Numbered from the stretch's first letter, positions 1 through 8,934 are shown. The stretch: DNA of 12,500 nucleotides from Halocaridina rubra (GCA_037179515.1 JAXCGZ010007653.1:1-12500), one strand, 5' to 3'. Numbers and translations are program-made. The notes: a model not told the origin generated them from the sequence alone.

Positions 1-190
1 GTCAAAGTCAAAAATTTTATTCCATCAAAAATGGCTATTACATGATAATTAATCTAATTACAAATTACAATGTAAAATGTCAAAATAAAACAAATGAAAT
101 TTGCAAAGCACAAAATCAAAATATTTACACATTAAAATAAGCATACATACACTTCGTCTACCCAGTGGGAGGATAATAATGAGACTAAAA
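1..190 (-). repeat. LINE 3' UTR with AATAAA-like signal and (TTTGAC) tail
   Basis: AT-rich sequence after the ORF2 stop. Read on the minus strand it ends GGAATAAAATTTT followed by two TTTGAC-type units at positions 12-1, the left edge of the window. Short tandem repeats instead of poly(A) are typical 3' ends of CR1/L2-like elements. The repeat may continue outside the window. Confidence 0.65.
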
Positions 191-3055
191 TCACTTATTA
201 AGTAGGTGATTTAAAAGATGAGATTTAAGTGAGGGTAATGTTTGGCAGCTTCTTAAGTTTGCGGGTAAAGAGTTCCAAAGTCTCGGGCCCATTACATTTA
301 AGGCTCTTGCCCCAATATCAGTGGAAGTTCTGGGCACGTAAAAAGAATTCTGATATCTGGTGTTGACGTTATTGATACGCACTTGATTAACTGTTGGCAA
401 TGAGAAGAGCCATTCCGGTAATATTCCATGATTTATTTTAAAAACTAAAAGACAGATATTATATATGAACTTCATGTCCATCCTTAGCCAACCCAATCTC
501 TCAAAGAGGGGAGTCACGTGATCATATTTATGCACCCCCCCTATGGCAACTCTTGCAGCAAAATTCTGGAGCCTTTTCACTCGTAACATCTGGGTCTTAG
601 TCGTGGAACCCCAAACACTCAGACAGTAGTTGAGAATACTTAAAATCAATGTTTGTACTACAATTACCCTACAATCAGGCTCGAATCTTTCATAGACTCT
701 GTTCAAGTAAATAAGGGTCCCGTTCACTTTTTTATGTAGTTCATCGATATGAAAATTAAATGTCATGGTACTGTCCATAATAACTCCTAGATTTTTAACC
801 TTATTAGATGGGAAGAGTGAAACATTGTTGAAATTTATACTGATGTTCTCAGGAATGCGGGACAGGTATTGATTTGATCCAAAAATAACAAATTTAGTTT
901 TATTTTCGTTCAGTAAAAGACCATTACTGTTAAAATAACTTTTGGCACAATTTAATATATCTTCAGCCCTTTTTAAGATTTCAGGAATTCTATCAATGTC
1001 ACCAGTAAGCATAATCTGGGTGTCATCAGCATACATAACAAGTAGGCAATCTCTTATAAATTGAGGTAAATCATTAACATATATTAGGAAAAGCAGAGGA
1101 CCCAAAATTGAACCCTGAGGAACGCCAAAACTGATATCTAAAGAAGAAGAGAGAGTCGAGCCCATTCGAACTGATTGAATTCGATCTTTCAGATAATTTT
1201 CGAACCAAAATGAGTCAACATGAACTTTGGAAAGTTTTCTCATTAGAATTTGATGGTGTACACTGTCAAATGCTTTAGACAAATCTAACAATAATAAAAG
1301 TGATATTTTCTTATTTTCAATATTACTATAAATTTTATCAGTAATTTTAAGTAGGGCCGTCTCGGTCGAAAGTTTAGGCCGAAAACCGTGTTGTTCTTCA
1401 CATAATAGACAATTTGATTCAAGGAAATTTATTAACTGGGTGGCAACTACCTTCTCAAGTATTTTAGACAGAATGCTGAGAAGAGAGATTGGCCTATAAT
1501 TTTCAACATTATTAGTATCTCCACTCTTAAAAACGGGGATGATATAGGGATGCTTCCAGAGGTTAGGATAAATGCCTGTAACAATGGATGTATTAACAAT
1601 GACTAAAATGAAAAATACTGTAACTTGCAATGAGTCAATTAGGAAGCGAAGTTGTATCCCATCGGAACCACAAGAGTTTGTTGGTTTGAGGTTCTTTATG
1701 ATAAGAATAAGTGTGACTAAATCGATTGGGTGCGGTCTAAAATTATTGATAATATTTCTTTCAGCTGGAGGCTGGCAATTATGTGGTTGATTAATAATCA
1801 AGTCATTATTATCTTGGGACTTTTCATATGTGGACTTACCTATTTCAGCAAAATACTTATTAAAATCATTCACTCGCTTTTCCACATTATCACTGGGAAG
1901 GTCAGAATTTTCTAAGATTTCCTTATTTGCAGGAATTATTCTTTTTATAACATTCCAAGTTCCTTTGATATTTCCCCTATACTTGGAAAATTCTTCCCTG
2001 AAATGATTTTTCTTCTTTTCGGACAACATTGTTTTAGTAAGGTTTCTTTCTCTTCTATAGGCTCTTTCCATCTCGGAGTTTTGTCTATCAGATTTAAATT
2101 GCCTTAGGAGGTCATCTCTCCTTTTCATTTGCTCTTTTAACTGAGAGTCAATCCACGGGGCAGGAGGGCGTGTCATGACTTTGGTTGTAAGAGGGGCACA
2201 TTCATTTAAACATCTCGTAAAAACATCAGTAAAAATAGAAACTTGATAATTTACACAATCTGTAGTTAGTATTGAATTTAAAATGTTGTATTCATTAAGA
2301 AGAGTGTCGCAGAAACAATTTTGAGAATAATTCTCAAGAGATCGGAAAGTTTTAACAATTGGCGGTCTCTTTTCCTTCCTGACATTAACTGTAGCTATTA
2401 GAAGCTCGTGGTCTCCTACAGGACAAGGTAAGACATCGTGGTGAACTATAAAACTAGGTGTATTGGTAATTATAAGATCAATTAGGCTGGAGGAATTAGC
2501 GGTGATACGGGTTGCTTTATTCACAAGCTGATTTAAGTGGAGGGATTGAATTAATTTCCCCATTTTATTATTAGGAAGAAGGAGATTATCATTGAAGTCG
2601 CCTATAATAATGAGAGGTTTGCTCCTCAAACAGACCGACCGAAATACCTCGGAGATGTAATCAAAGGTGTCGTTGAGTGCATGAGGGTGTCTATATACAC
2701 ATCCCAGGATGAATGAAGGGAATTTCCTACTCTGAACAGTCAACCAAATGTCTTCGAGATGAGGAGGTCGCTCGACTTCAGGGGTCTTTAATAGGGAGAC
2801 CGTTAGATGATTTCTTACATACACCCCCACACCCCCACCCCTACCGCCATCAAATCGATAAAAAGAATACTCAGGTATAGCAACAAAACCAGACTGCATA
2901 TTGTATAGGAGCCAAGTTTCACAAACACACATTATATCCACGTTATTTTCTCTGATCATTAGTGCAATATTGTCGAAATTACCCAAAAGTGATTGTGCAT
3001 TGATGTGTTGTATATTTATGAAATGTTTCAATAAGCCTGTATTACAATGTGATTG
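191..3055 (-). CDS. LINE ORF2: AP-type endonuclease + reverse transcriptase
   Basis: Encodes the protein that nicks target DNA and copies the element RNA at the nick (target-primed reverse transcription). Numbering from the leucine codon at 3031-3029, the endonuclease spans about residues 5-215: NAQSL near 11, catalytic Glu38 in CETW, GDFN with Asp145 and Asn147, and GDHELL with His208. The reverse transcriptase spans about 440-730: NYRPISLL near 511, HGFRP near 548, DLSKAFD with Asp583, GVPQGS near 636, and the catalytic YADD box at 667-670. A C-terminal region with NYCLSVWG follows, and no RNase H. There are no stops or frameshifts over about 946 codons, and it ends in TGA. The frame opens directly after the ORF1 stop (3058-3056). 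The first AUG is at 2959-2957 (residue 25), inside the endonuclease, so ordinary initiation would destroy the domain. Expression by read-through from ORF1 is inferred. Confidence 0.93.
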   Translation of the reverse strand, partial: QSHCNTGLLKHFINIQHINAQSLLGNFDNIALMIRENNVDIMCVCETWLLYNMQSGFVAIPEYSFYRFDGGRGGGVGVYVRNHLTVSLLKTPEVERPPHLEDIWLTVQSRKFPSFILGCVYRHPHALNDTFDYISEVFRSVCLRSKPLIIIGDFNDNLLLPNNKMGKLIQSLHLNQLVNKATRITANSSSLIDLIITNTPSFIVHHDVLPCPVGDHELLIATVNVRKEKRPPIVKTFRSLENYSQNCFCDTLLNEYNILNSILTTDCVNYQVSIFTDVFTRCLNECAPLTTKVMTRPPAPWIDSQLKEQMKRRDDLLRQFKSDRQNSEMERAYRRERNLTKTMLSEKKKNHFREEFSKYRGNIKGTWNVIKRIIPANKEILENSDLPSDNVEKRVNDFNKYFAEIGKSTYEKSQDNNDLIINQPHNCQPPAERNIINNFRPHPIDLVTLILIIKNLKPTNSCGSDGIQLRFLIDSLQVTVFFILVIVNTSIVTGIYPNLWKHPYIIPVFKSGDTNNVENYRPISLLSILSKILEKVVATQLINFLESNCLLCEEQHGFRPKLSTETALLKITDKIYSNIENKKISLLLLLDLSKAFDSVHHQILMRKLSKVHVDSFWFENYLKDRIQSVRMGSTLSSSLDISFGVPQGSILGPLLFLIYVNDLPQFIRDCLLVMYADDTQIMLTGDIDRIPEILKRAEDILNCAKSYFNSNGLLLNENKTKFVIFGSNQYLSRIPENISINFNNVSLFPSNKVKNLGVIMDSTMTFNFHIDELHKKVNGTLIYLNRVYERFEPDCRVIVVQTLILSILNYCLSVWGSTTKTQMLRVKRLQNFAARVAIGGVHKYDHVTPLFERLGWLRMDMKFIYNICLLVFKINHGILPEWLFSLPTVNQVRINNVNTRYQNSFYVPRTSTDIGARALNVMGPRLWNSLPANLRSCQTLPSLKSHLLNHLLNK

Positions 3056-3058
3056 CTA
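3050..3058 (-). promoter_or_regulatory. Candidate translational read-through site: UAG CAA UCA
   Basis: Between ORF1 and ORF2 the mRNA reads AUA UAG CAA UCA CAU, with ORF1 and ORF2 in the same frame. The six bases after the stop fit CARYYA, the context established for leaky UAG codons of the tobamovirus type. ORF2 lacks an upstream AUG. A small fraction of ribosomes reading through would make an ORF1-ORF2 fusion, with the zinc knuckles about 30 residues before the first endonuclease motif. Sequence and frame are direct observations; the function is inferred. Confidence 0.6.
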
Positions 3059-4228
3059 TATATTTAAGGGACATAATCTTGTTTTATGGCCATGTTCACG
3101 GCAGTGACCACATTTAAGTCTATAGTTAAACCAACAGTGGGAAAGATCATGGTTTATTTCCCCACAGTTTGAACAGGGCTGTCGACGACTGTAGAGGTGC
3201 TGCAATTTCTCCCTCGCCCGGGGACGCTGGGGGTAGCGCCGTGGTTGGTCGAGATCGTAGAGACTGTGATTCATCCTCGAGTCTCGTCTCCATCCTCGAA
3301 TACCAGGTGGGATTTGACGATTCTGATGACGAAAATCCCGGGTATGACGTCCATCCGAATGCTGTTGAGGATCCCTTCTAGAATGCTGATCGTTGCTACT
3401 TTCTTGAGAGACGTTTCTGATTTCATTATTATTTCTTATTGAGGGGAGCTGGCGATGCCGGTCGTAGTTTCTGTTCCTGTATGTGTTATTTTGACTGTCG
3501 TTATTGGCCGTGACCGGTCGTTGTTGCCGCTGCAATACAGAAGCATATGTAGTAGGTATGGTTTGGTATATGATTTCTTCCCAGTTGTTGCTTAGTTTGA
3601 AGAATGGGCATTGCTTAGCAATTATGTTCAATAACCTGATGATGCCAAATCTGTTGAGAGCAACCCCCTTATCATTTACATCATAACACATCCGATCAAC
3701 GTCGCCGGTACCAAGCCTGAACTGCAGATTAGTCTTGATAACTGAAAGCCCATTGGTCTCACTCCAAGTTGCTAGTTGATTATTGAAATAGTTGATCTTT
3801 TCATCGAACTCTTCGACTCTAAGGACAGGTGCTACTTCACATATGTGTATGCTCATCTCCTCGTTCACCTCCTTGAGATCGGTTATTAGAGAACCCAATC
3901 TATCAAGGATATCCACAGGCTGAGACCCATTAAGGATGTCTTGAATACCGCAGTATAAGATGCAATATTTAGGAGCCCATCGAAGTTTCTCTGAGACCCA
4001 ACAATTTATGAGATCTATATTAGCTCCTTCTATAGTTTGAACGGAGCATTGTTGGTTCAAGTCTGACATACGAACAGGGGAGAGGTTTGTGTCACCCAGA
4101 AGCAGGCTTCCCTCTGGTAGGGGCCGGGTAGGGGTTACACCCTGCGGTTCCGGTGTCGTCTGCTGTGAGTTGTATGTTCCCTGAGAGAGAGAGAGATCTT
4201 TAATTAACTCTTGTTCATTCAACCAACA
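3056..4228 (-). CDS. LINE ORF1: SGNH-like domain, basic linker, two CCHC zinc knuckles
   Basis: Probable RNA-binding partner of ORF2 in the ribonucleoprotein particle. Numbering from the TTG codon at 4222, an SGNH-hydrolase-like domain covers about residues 38-205. It shows a block I remnant GDTNL (43-47), a block III remnant in YCGIQDIL, and a block V remnant DKGVALNRFG. The expected catalytic Ser, Asn and His are replaced by Thr, Gln and Ala, so it is probably not an active esterase. Residues about 230-345 are rich in Arg, Asn, Gln and His and look disordered. Two C-x2-C-x4-H-x4-C knuckles lie at the C terminus, just before the UAG. No in-frame AUG exists before residue 52, which lies inside the domain, and a TAG stands at 4231-4229. 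The N terminus is therefore missing or started at a non-AUG codon. It shares its frame with ORF2. Confidence 0.85.
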   Translation of the reverse strand, partial: CWLNEQELIKDLSLSQGTYNSQQTTPEPQGVTPTRPLPEGSLLLGDTNLSPVRMSDLNQQCSVQTIEGANIDLINCWVSEKLRWAPKYCILYCGIQDILNGSQPVDILDRLGSLITDLKEVNEEMSIHICEVAPVLRVEEFDEKINYFNNQLATWSETNGLSVIKTNLQFRLGTGDVDRMCYDVNDKGVALNRFGIIRLLNIIAKQCPFFKLSNNWEEIIYQTIPTTYASVLQRQQRPVTANNDSQNNTYRNRNYDRHRQLPSIRNNNEIRNVSQESSNDQHSRRDPQQHSDGRHTRDFRHQNRQIPPGIRGWRRDSRMNHSLYDLDQPRRYPQRPRAREKLQHLYSRRQPCSNCGEINHDLSHCWFNYRLKCGHCREHGHKTRLCPLNI

Positions 4229-4270
4229 CTACATTATTTATTGTAAAAATAATGGTTTAATTACAAATTC

Positions 4271-4271
<1 letters not shown>
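4229..4271. other. Probable 5' junction of the LINE with flanking DNA
   Basis: The open frame of ORF1 ends at a TAG (4231-4229), and the sequence changes to low-complexity AT-rich DNA before the (TAA)n tract begins at 4272. This is the most likely place for a 5' truncation point; the exact base cannot be fixed without a consensus. Confidence 0.4.
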
Positions 4272-4323
<52 letters not shown>

Positions 4324-4374
4324 CTCCACAATCATCATCAAAGGAATATTATTGTTAAAAATAATAATAATAAG

Positions 4375-4444
<70 letters not shown>
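4272..4444. repeat. Two (TAA)n microsatellite tracts
   Basis: A (TAA)n tract at 4272-4323 and a second, interrupted one at about 4360-4444 (ATAATA units) flank a non-repetitive stretch of about 36 bases. Apparent tyrosine- and isoleucine-runs in translation come from this repeat and are not genes. The remaining bases up to 4517 contain nothing I recognise. Confidence 0.95.
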
Positions 4445-4517
4445 GATCTAAGGAGAATTTTTGGAATAGACATCATGAGAGTAATGCAGAGGTATATTAA
4501 AACTCAGCAGAGAGCTG

Positions 4518-4637
4518 GATATTCATTACACATCTTTTATAATCCCTTCACATCTGACACGTCATTACACTCTCCATCTATTTCTCTTTACAGCCTGATA
4601 AAAGCTGTTTTATTTTATCATTTTTTGGTCCATCCTG

Positions 4638-4669
<32 letters not shown>
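4518..4669 (+). repeat. 5'-truncated copy of a poly(A)-tailed dispersed retroposon
   Basis: From GATATTCATTACACATC at 4518 this segment matches 10841-11002 almost throughout, including the block CATCTGACA, TCATTACACTCTCCATCT, GCTGTTTTATTTTAT and CATCCTGTTGT / CGTCCTGGTGT. It lacks about 16 bases in the middle and ends in 28 consecutive A (4642-4669). Both copies have the same orientation and end in A runs, which is the mark of reverse-transcribed insertions. The 5' half present at 10689-10840 is missing here. Confidence 0.75.
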
Positions 4670-4670
<1 letters not shown>

Positions 4671-4672
4671 GA

Positions 4673-4981
<309 letters not shown>

Positions 4982-5001
4982 CTCCTGATCGGTTCCATTT
5001 T

Positions 5002-7828
5002 CTACTTAGTGATACTTATCATACCTGTCTTAAAACTATGGATTGAGATAGCATTAACTACCTCCTCGCTTAGCCAATTCCAATTATCAACTACTCTTAC
5101 ACTGAAAAAGTATTTCCTTACATCCTGCAAAGAAGTTTTCTTACCAAGCTTCAAACTATGACCTCTAGTTCTAGAGCCTGCCATATCAAAATATCGATCC
5201 CTATCCACTCTATCATAACCATGAAGGAATTTCAAGACTGTCACCATATCCCCCCTCAATCTTCTAGCTTCGAGTGATGGTAAGTGTAATTCCCTCAGCC
5301 TCTCATTATAACTGAGATTGCGTATTTCTGGCGCCAGTTTCGTGTCATGTCTTTGAACTTTTTCAAGCTTAGCTACGTGTTTTTTTCAAGTGTGGATTCC
5401 AAAAGGGGGCTGCACATTCAAGTTTTGGCCTCACATAGGTTACATAAATATTTCTGAACATTTCCTTGTCCATGTTCCTTAAGGCTACCCTTACATATGA
5501 TAAGAAGGCATATGCTGCCCTTACTATGCCATTTATATGTATTTCTGGAGACAAATCTGCCAGTATGTTTACTCCTAGATCTCTCTCATTTTCTGTCTCT
5601 TGCAGTTGTACTCCAGCCACCGAGTAGTCAAGCTTGGGCCTTCTTGTACTTGTACCCATTCTCATAACCTTACATTTTGAAGTATTGAATTTCATAAGCC
5701 ACTTTTCTGACCACTCATGCAGACTATTTAGATCTTCCTGAAGTTCTCTACCATTGTTCTCGTTTCCTACTCTCTTCACAATCTTTGCATCGTCTGCAAA
5801 CATATTCATGAATGAATTTACAGACTCTGGTAGGTCATTTACATATACAAAGAACAAAAGTGGCCCTAAAACTGAACCCTGTGGAACTCCACTACTAACT
5901 CTTCTCCATTCAGACACTGAGTGTCTTACTCTAACCTTCTGTTCCCTTCCTTCTAAGTAAGTTTTTATCCATTCCAAGACATTTCCACCTATTCTAGCCA
6001 TTGCTTGCAGCTTCCTAATAAGTCTCCCATGTGGAACAGTGTCAAACGCTTTATGGAAGTTTAGGAATATGCAATCTGCCCAGCCCTCTCTTTCCTGTAA
6101 GATTCGGCTTACTTCATCGTAAAATTCTAATACGTTTGTTACTGTTGATCTACCTTCTCTGAAGCCATGTTGCCTCACTGACAAAAAGTTGAAGGATGCC
6201 AAGTGAAGAGAGATATGATCCTTAGTAGTTTCTCCATAACTTTGCAAACTATGCTGGTCAAGGAAACTGATCTATAGATTAGAGCCGTATCCCTCCTTCC
6301 CTTTTTGAAGATAGGTTTCACGTTTGCTTGTTTCCAGCATCTTGGAATCTCCCCTGACTCCAGTGACTTTTTAAATATGATACTTAGTGCCACTGATATT
6401 GAGTTTGCGCATTTTTTAAGTACATGAGGGGATATATCATCAGGACCTGTAGCTTTATGAACATCTAACTCCATCAGCGCTTTGCATACCTCTGTGGCTG
6501 TAAGGTTGATGTTCTCTAATACCGGCCTGTGATCTTCTATCTCTGCAATCTGAGGGGATGGGGGTATTTTTTGCTGTAAATACTGACTGAAACTCCTTGT
6601 TCAGTTCTTTGCAGATCTCTTCATCTGTCTCAGTGATGATTCCATCCAATCTCTTAAGCCTTAAAACCTGTTCTTTTACCTTCAGTTTTGCTCTGATAAA
6701 GCTGTGGAAAAGCTTAGGATTTTCTTTAGCCTTCCTGGTGATGTCCCTCTCATAGGCTCTCTCTGCCTCTCTTCTTTTACTTAGGTAATCATTTCTTGCT
6801 TTTTTGTAGGTTTGCCAGGCATTTATGTTTTTTCTCCTCCTATACCTTTTCCAGCATTTGTCTCTCCACTCCTTAGCTCTTTTACACTCATTATCGAACC
6901 ATTTCACTCTGGCAAGAATTACATCTACTTTGGTGACAGGTATGCACCATTCTACTCTCTTCCCATATTTCTCACAAAAGACGTCATACATTTCTTGTAC
7001 AGATTTGTTGTAAAATAAGGTTCTCCAGTCAATAAATGCAAAAAGCTCATTCATTTTGATGTAATCTCCTTTCGGATAGCTCCTCCTCATGTCCTCTGTG
7101 CCTCTAATCTCAGGCAGAATATCTTCAATGATATACTTCATCAACAACACACAGTGGTCACTCTTTCCAATTGGTGGTTCATACTCAATTTTTTCAATAT
7201 CCAACACGTTATCTGTGAATACTAGATCAAGTAGCGATGGCTCATCCCCACCCCTGGCCCTCGTTGGTTCCCTTACATGTTGGTGTAGGAAATTCCCTTT
7301 TACGCAATCTAGGAATCCTGCCCTGAATGAGTCCTCACCACTGTGTTGGTCAAGATTTATCCAATCTATCTCTTTATGATTGAAATCTCCCATAATCAAT
7401 ATCCTACATTTTCTCTCCCGTGCCATGTTAACAACTGAGTTTATGCCTTCAATAGTACCTATATAACTTTCCTCATAAACTTCTAGCCTATTTTGGTTCC
7501 TTGGTGGGTTATATACAACAGTTATTATAATGCTCTCTGACCCAGTATTTATGCCAGCAACAAGAAATTCCTAGAACTCGCCATCTATAGCCAAGTTTAG
7601 TTCTTTAACTTGAATCCTTTCACTTATAAGCAGTGCTATCCCTCTACCAGTCCTCTCAGATCTTTTAACCCTTAATATTCTGAATCCCTTAGGAAAAACT
7701 GTGACACTGTTTATGTCCTCACTCAACTTAGTCTCTGTAATTGCCACTATATCTGCCTTACTGTTGTGAATCCTGTCTTTTATTTCTACTGCCTTACCAG
7801 CTAATCCATCAGCTTTTGTGTATAACAA
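5002..7828 (-). pseudogene. CR1-like ORF2 (endonuclease-reverse transcriptase), broken
   Basis: The endonuclease starts at 7828 with LLYTKADGL and IVAITETKL, then continues in the same frame past a TAG at 7573-7571 to GDFNHKEIDW and KSDHCVLL. A frameshift lies at about 6555-6575, next to runs of five G and six T on the plus strand. The frame then reads ATGPDDISPHVLKK and KQANVKPIFKKG. A second frameshift lies near 6222. The main reverse transcriptase follows: QHGFREGRST, FHKAFDTVPH, SGVPQGSVLGPLLF, and the FADD catalytic box. A third frameshift falls in a run of seven T (5380-5386), after which the C-terminal domain reads to a stop at 5002. The catalytic motifs survive but no continuous protein can be made. 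The pattern of neutral decay suggests it is not under selection. Confidence 0.9.
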
Positions 7829-8352
7829 TCTTTAATAGATGTATTATTAAGCAAATCTGCGGTTGGAATATCTTTTACTATAGATTCTCCAGGTAACTCC
7901 GCAAATTTCTCTCTCATTTCGGAGAAACTTTTCTTTATATAGCCATTAAAGGAGGACAATCTATTTAAATTCTCTTGAAACATTTTAATCCTATCATCAC
8001 ACTTCGTCAGTGCAAAATACTGACTATCAGTCTAAAAGCTTTCCCTGTATGACGTAACTTCACTTTTCAGAAACAAGACGTCTTTTCGAATTCTGTCTGC
8101 TAAAACTATGTTGAATACACTTTCGTTTACGTTATGAGTTGTGTTCTGTTGTAAAATATAGATATTATCCATTATGTCTTTCAGATCCTTCAGTGACTGT
8201 TCCTTTTTGTTATGTAAGTAGTCTTGAAACCTCTCTATATTGTGTTCGTCACCACGATGGCTGGAAATAAGACATTCGTCGCACAAGGCAGAAATACATT
8301 TTGTACACCAGAACCGAATCTTTTCGTTGTGTGATGAGCAGATCTGAAACAT
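7801..8352 (-). pseudogene. TRIM-like B-box and coiled-coil exon, with in-frame stop and CR1 junction
   Basis: A B-box type zinc finger (C-x2-H-x7-C-x2-C-x4-C-x2-C-x4-H-x4-H) starts at CSSH, followed by a helical, charged coiled-coil stretch. TTTCAG at 8349-8344 is a good 3' splice site, so the exon probably starts at 8343; the ATG at 8352 lies inside that acceptor. The frame meets a TAG at 8034-8032, but the same frame continues for about 75 more codons with similar helical content, so the TAG looks like a nonsense mutation in a longer coiled coil. Reading continues into the CR1-like element near 7835 and stops at 7801. B-box proteins of this kind are usually ubiquitin ligases or innate immune regulators. 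It is probably a broken member of an expanded family, though a truncated functional protein cannot be excluded. Confidence 0.65.
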
Positions 8353-8488
8353 TTAATTGATGTCTATAATGGATTGAATACATCTGCAACTAAACGAGTA
8401 TGATTATTCTAATATGGACCATATTATATAAAAAAAATATATATTCAAACTTCAGAGCAATATAAGATTCGGCAAAAGGTGAGATTAC
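8344..8488 (-). other. Putative short intron between the RING and B-box exons
   Basis: About 145 bases, AT-rich and non-coding, starting GTAATC and ending TTTCAG. The domains on either side are in the order expected for a RING/B-box protein. Splicing at these two sites would change frame (donor phase 2, acceptor phase 0), so one site has been lost or another one is used. Confidence 0.45.
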
Positions 8489-8728
8489 AATTCCTCCTGA
8501 GACTGTGGGACGTTTTCTGATATACTCAGAAGAGAATAATTTAAAGGTAAATCTTCCACAAGGGTGTTATGGTGAGACTTCCTGCAGGTGGGACATACTA
8601 GTTCTCCATTAGCTTGAACCCTCTGAAGGCAAAGGCTACAATAGGTGTGCCCACAGGGTAAAATAAGAGATTTGATTTCGCGTGAGGAGTACACCTCGTT
8701 GCAGACAGCACATGTCAACTCACTTCGT
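8485..8728 (-). CDS. RING finger exon of a TRIM-like E3 ubiquitin ligase (partial)
   Basis: A C3HC4 RING finger: C-x2-C in LTCAVC, then LPCGHTYC (C-x-H-x2-C), SLC (C-x2-C with the preceding Cys) and CPTC (C-x2-C). RING domains bind E2 enzymes and transfer ubiquitin. There is no AUG upstream: the frame is closed by a TAG at 8772-8770. A strong 3' splice site with branch-like CATAAC, a pyrimidine stretch and TTTAG lies at 8730-8729, so this is an internal exon starting at 8728. The frame ends in TAA at 8487-8485; a GT at 8488 overlaps that stop. Joining that GT to the TTTCAG before the B-box exon gives a phase mismatch. The upstream exon is unknown, and the gene may be inactive. Confidence 0.7.
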
Positions 8729-8934
8729 CTAAAGTGGAAAATGTTATGACATTGCAATGAAGGCAACTTCTAATCTAATCTTAATGAGTAAGATGGTTAG
8801 AAGTTTGTAATAAATTAGAATATCAGAAATAGTTTAAAAACTGCAGTCATAGAAAATTCCAGTAATATTTCCAGATACACAATACACTCGTATGAATGCT
8901 TCGTGTGTCTTGTTCGAAATAAATACCATTTTTA
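8729..8934. other. AT-rich non-coding stretch upstream of the RING exon
   Basis: Contains the 3' splice region of the RING exon at its left end. No other motif, ORF or repeat was recognised. Confidence 0.5.

Larger units (their letters stand above)
1..4228 (-). mobile_element. Non-LTR (LINE) retrotransposon, APE-type, ORF1 + ORF2, largely intact
   Basis: Minus-strand element with, in order, ORF1 (3056-4228), ORF2 (191-3055), a roughly 190-base 3' UTR and a short TTTGAC tail at the window edge. ORF2 combines an apurinic-type endonuclease and a reverse transcriptase; no RNase H domain is visible. ORF1 carries an SGNH-like domain and CCHC knuckles. That combination points to the CR1/L2/Jockey-like part of the LINE tree; I cannot name the family. 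Roughly 4 kb is open in one frame apart from one UAG, which suggests a young copy. The 5' end seems truncated, because ORF1 has no AUG before its domain and the sequence turns into (TAA)n within about 45 bases. The 3' end may continue beyond base 1, so target-site duplications cannot be checked. Confidence 0.93.

Noticed and set aside
1572..3442. Several short plus-strand open frames
   Set aside because: They lie antisense to the LINE ORF1 and ORF2, whose domains are unmistakable, and show no motifs of their own.
4261..4476. Minus-strand frame with poly-Tyr and poly-Ile
   Set aside because: It is the translation of the (TAA)n tracts.
6812..7379. Plus-strand open frames opposite the CR1-like element
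   Set aside because: Antisense shadows of the endonuclease and linker region.
8032..8034. The TAG in the TRIM-like coiled coil as a second read-through site
   Set aside because: It is followed by ACU GAU, which is not a known leaky context; a nonsense mutation is simpler.
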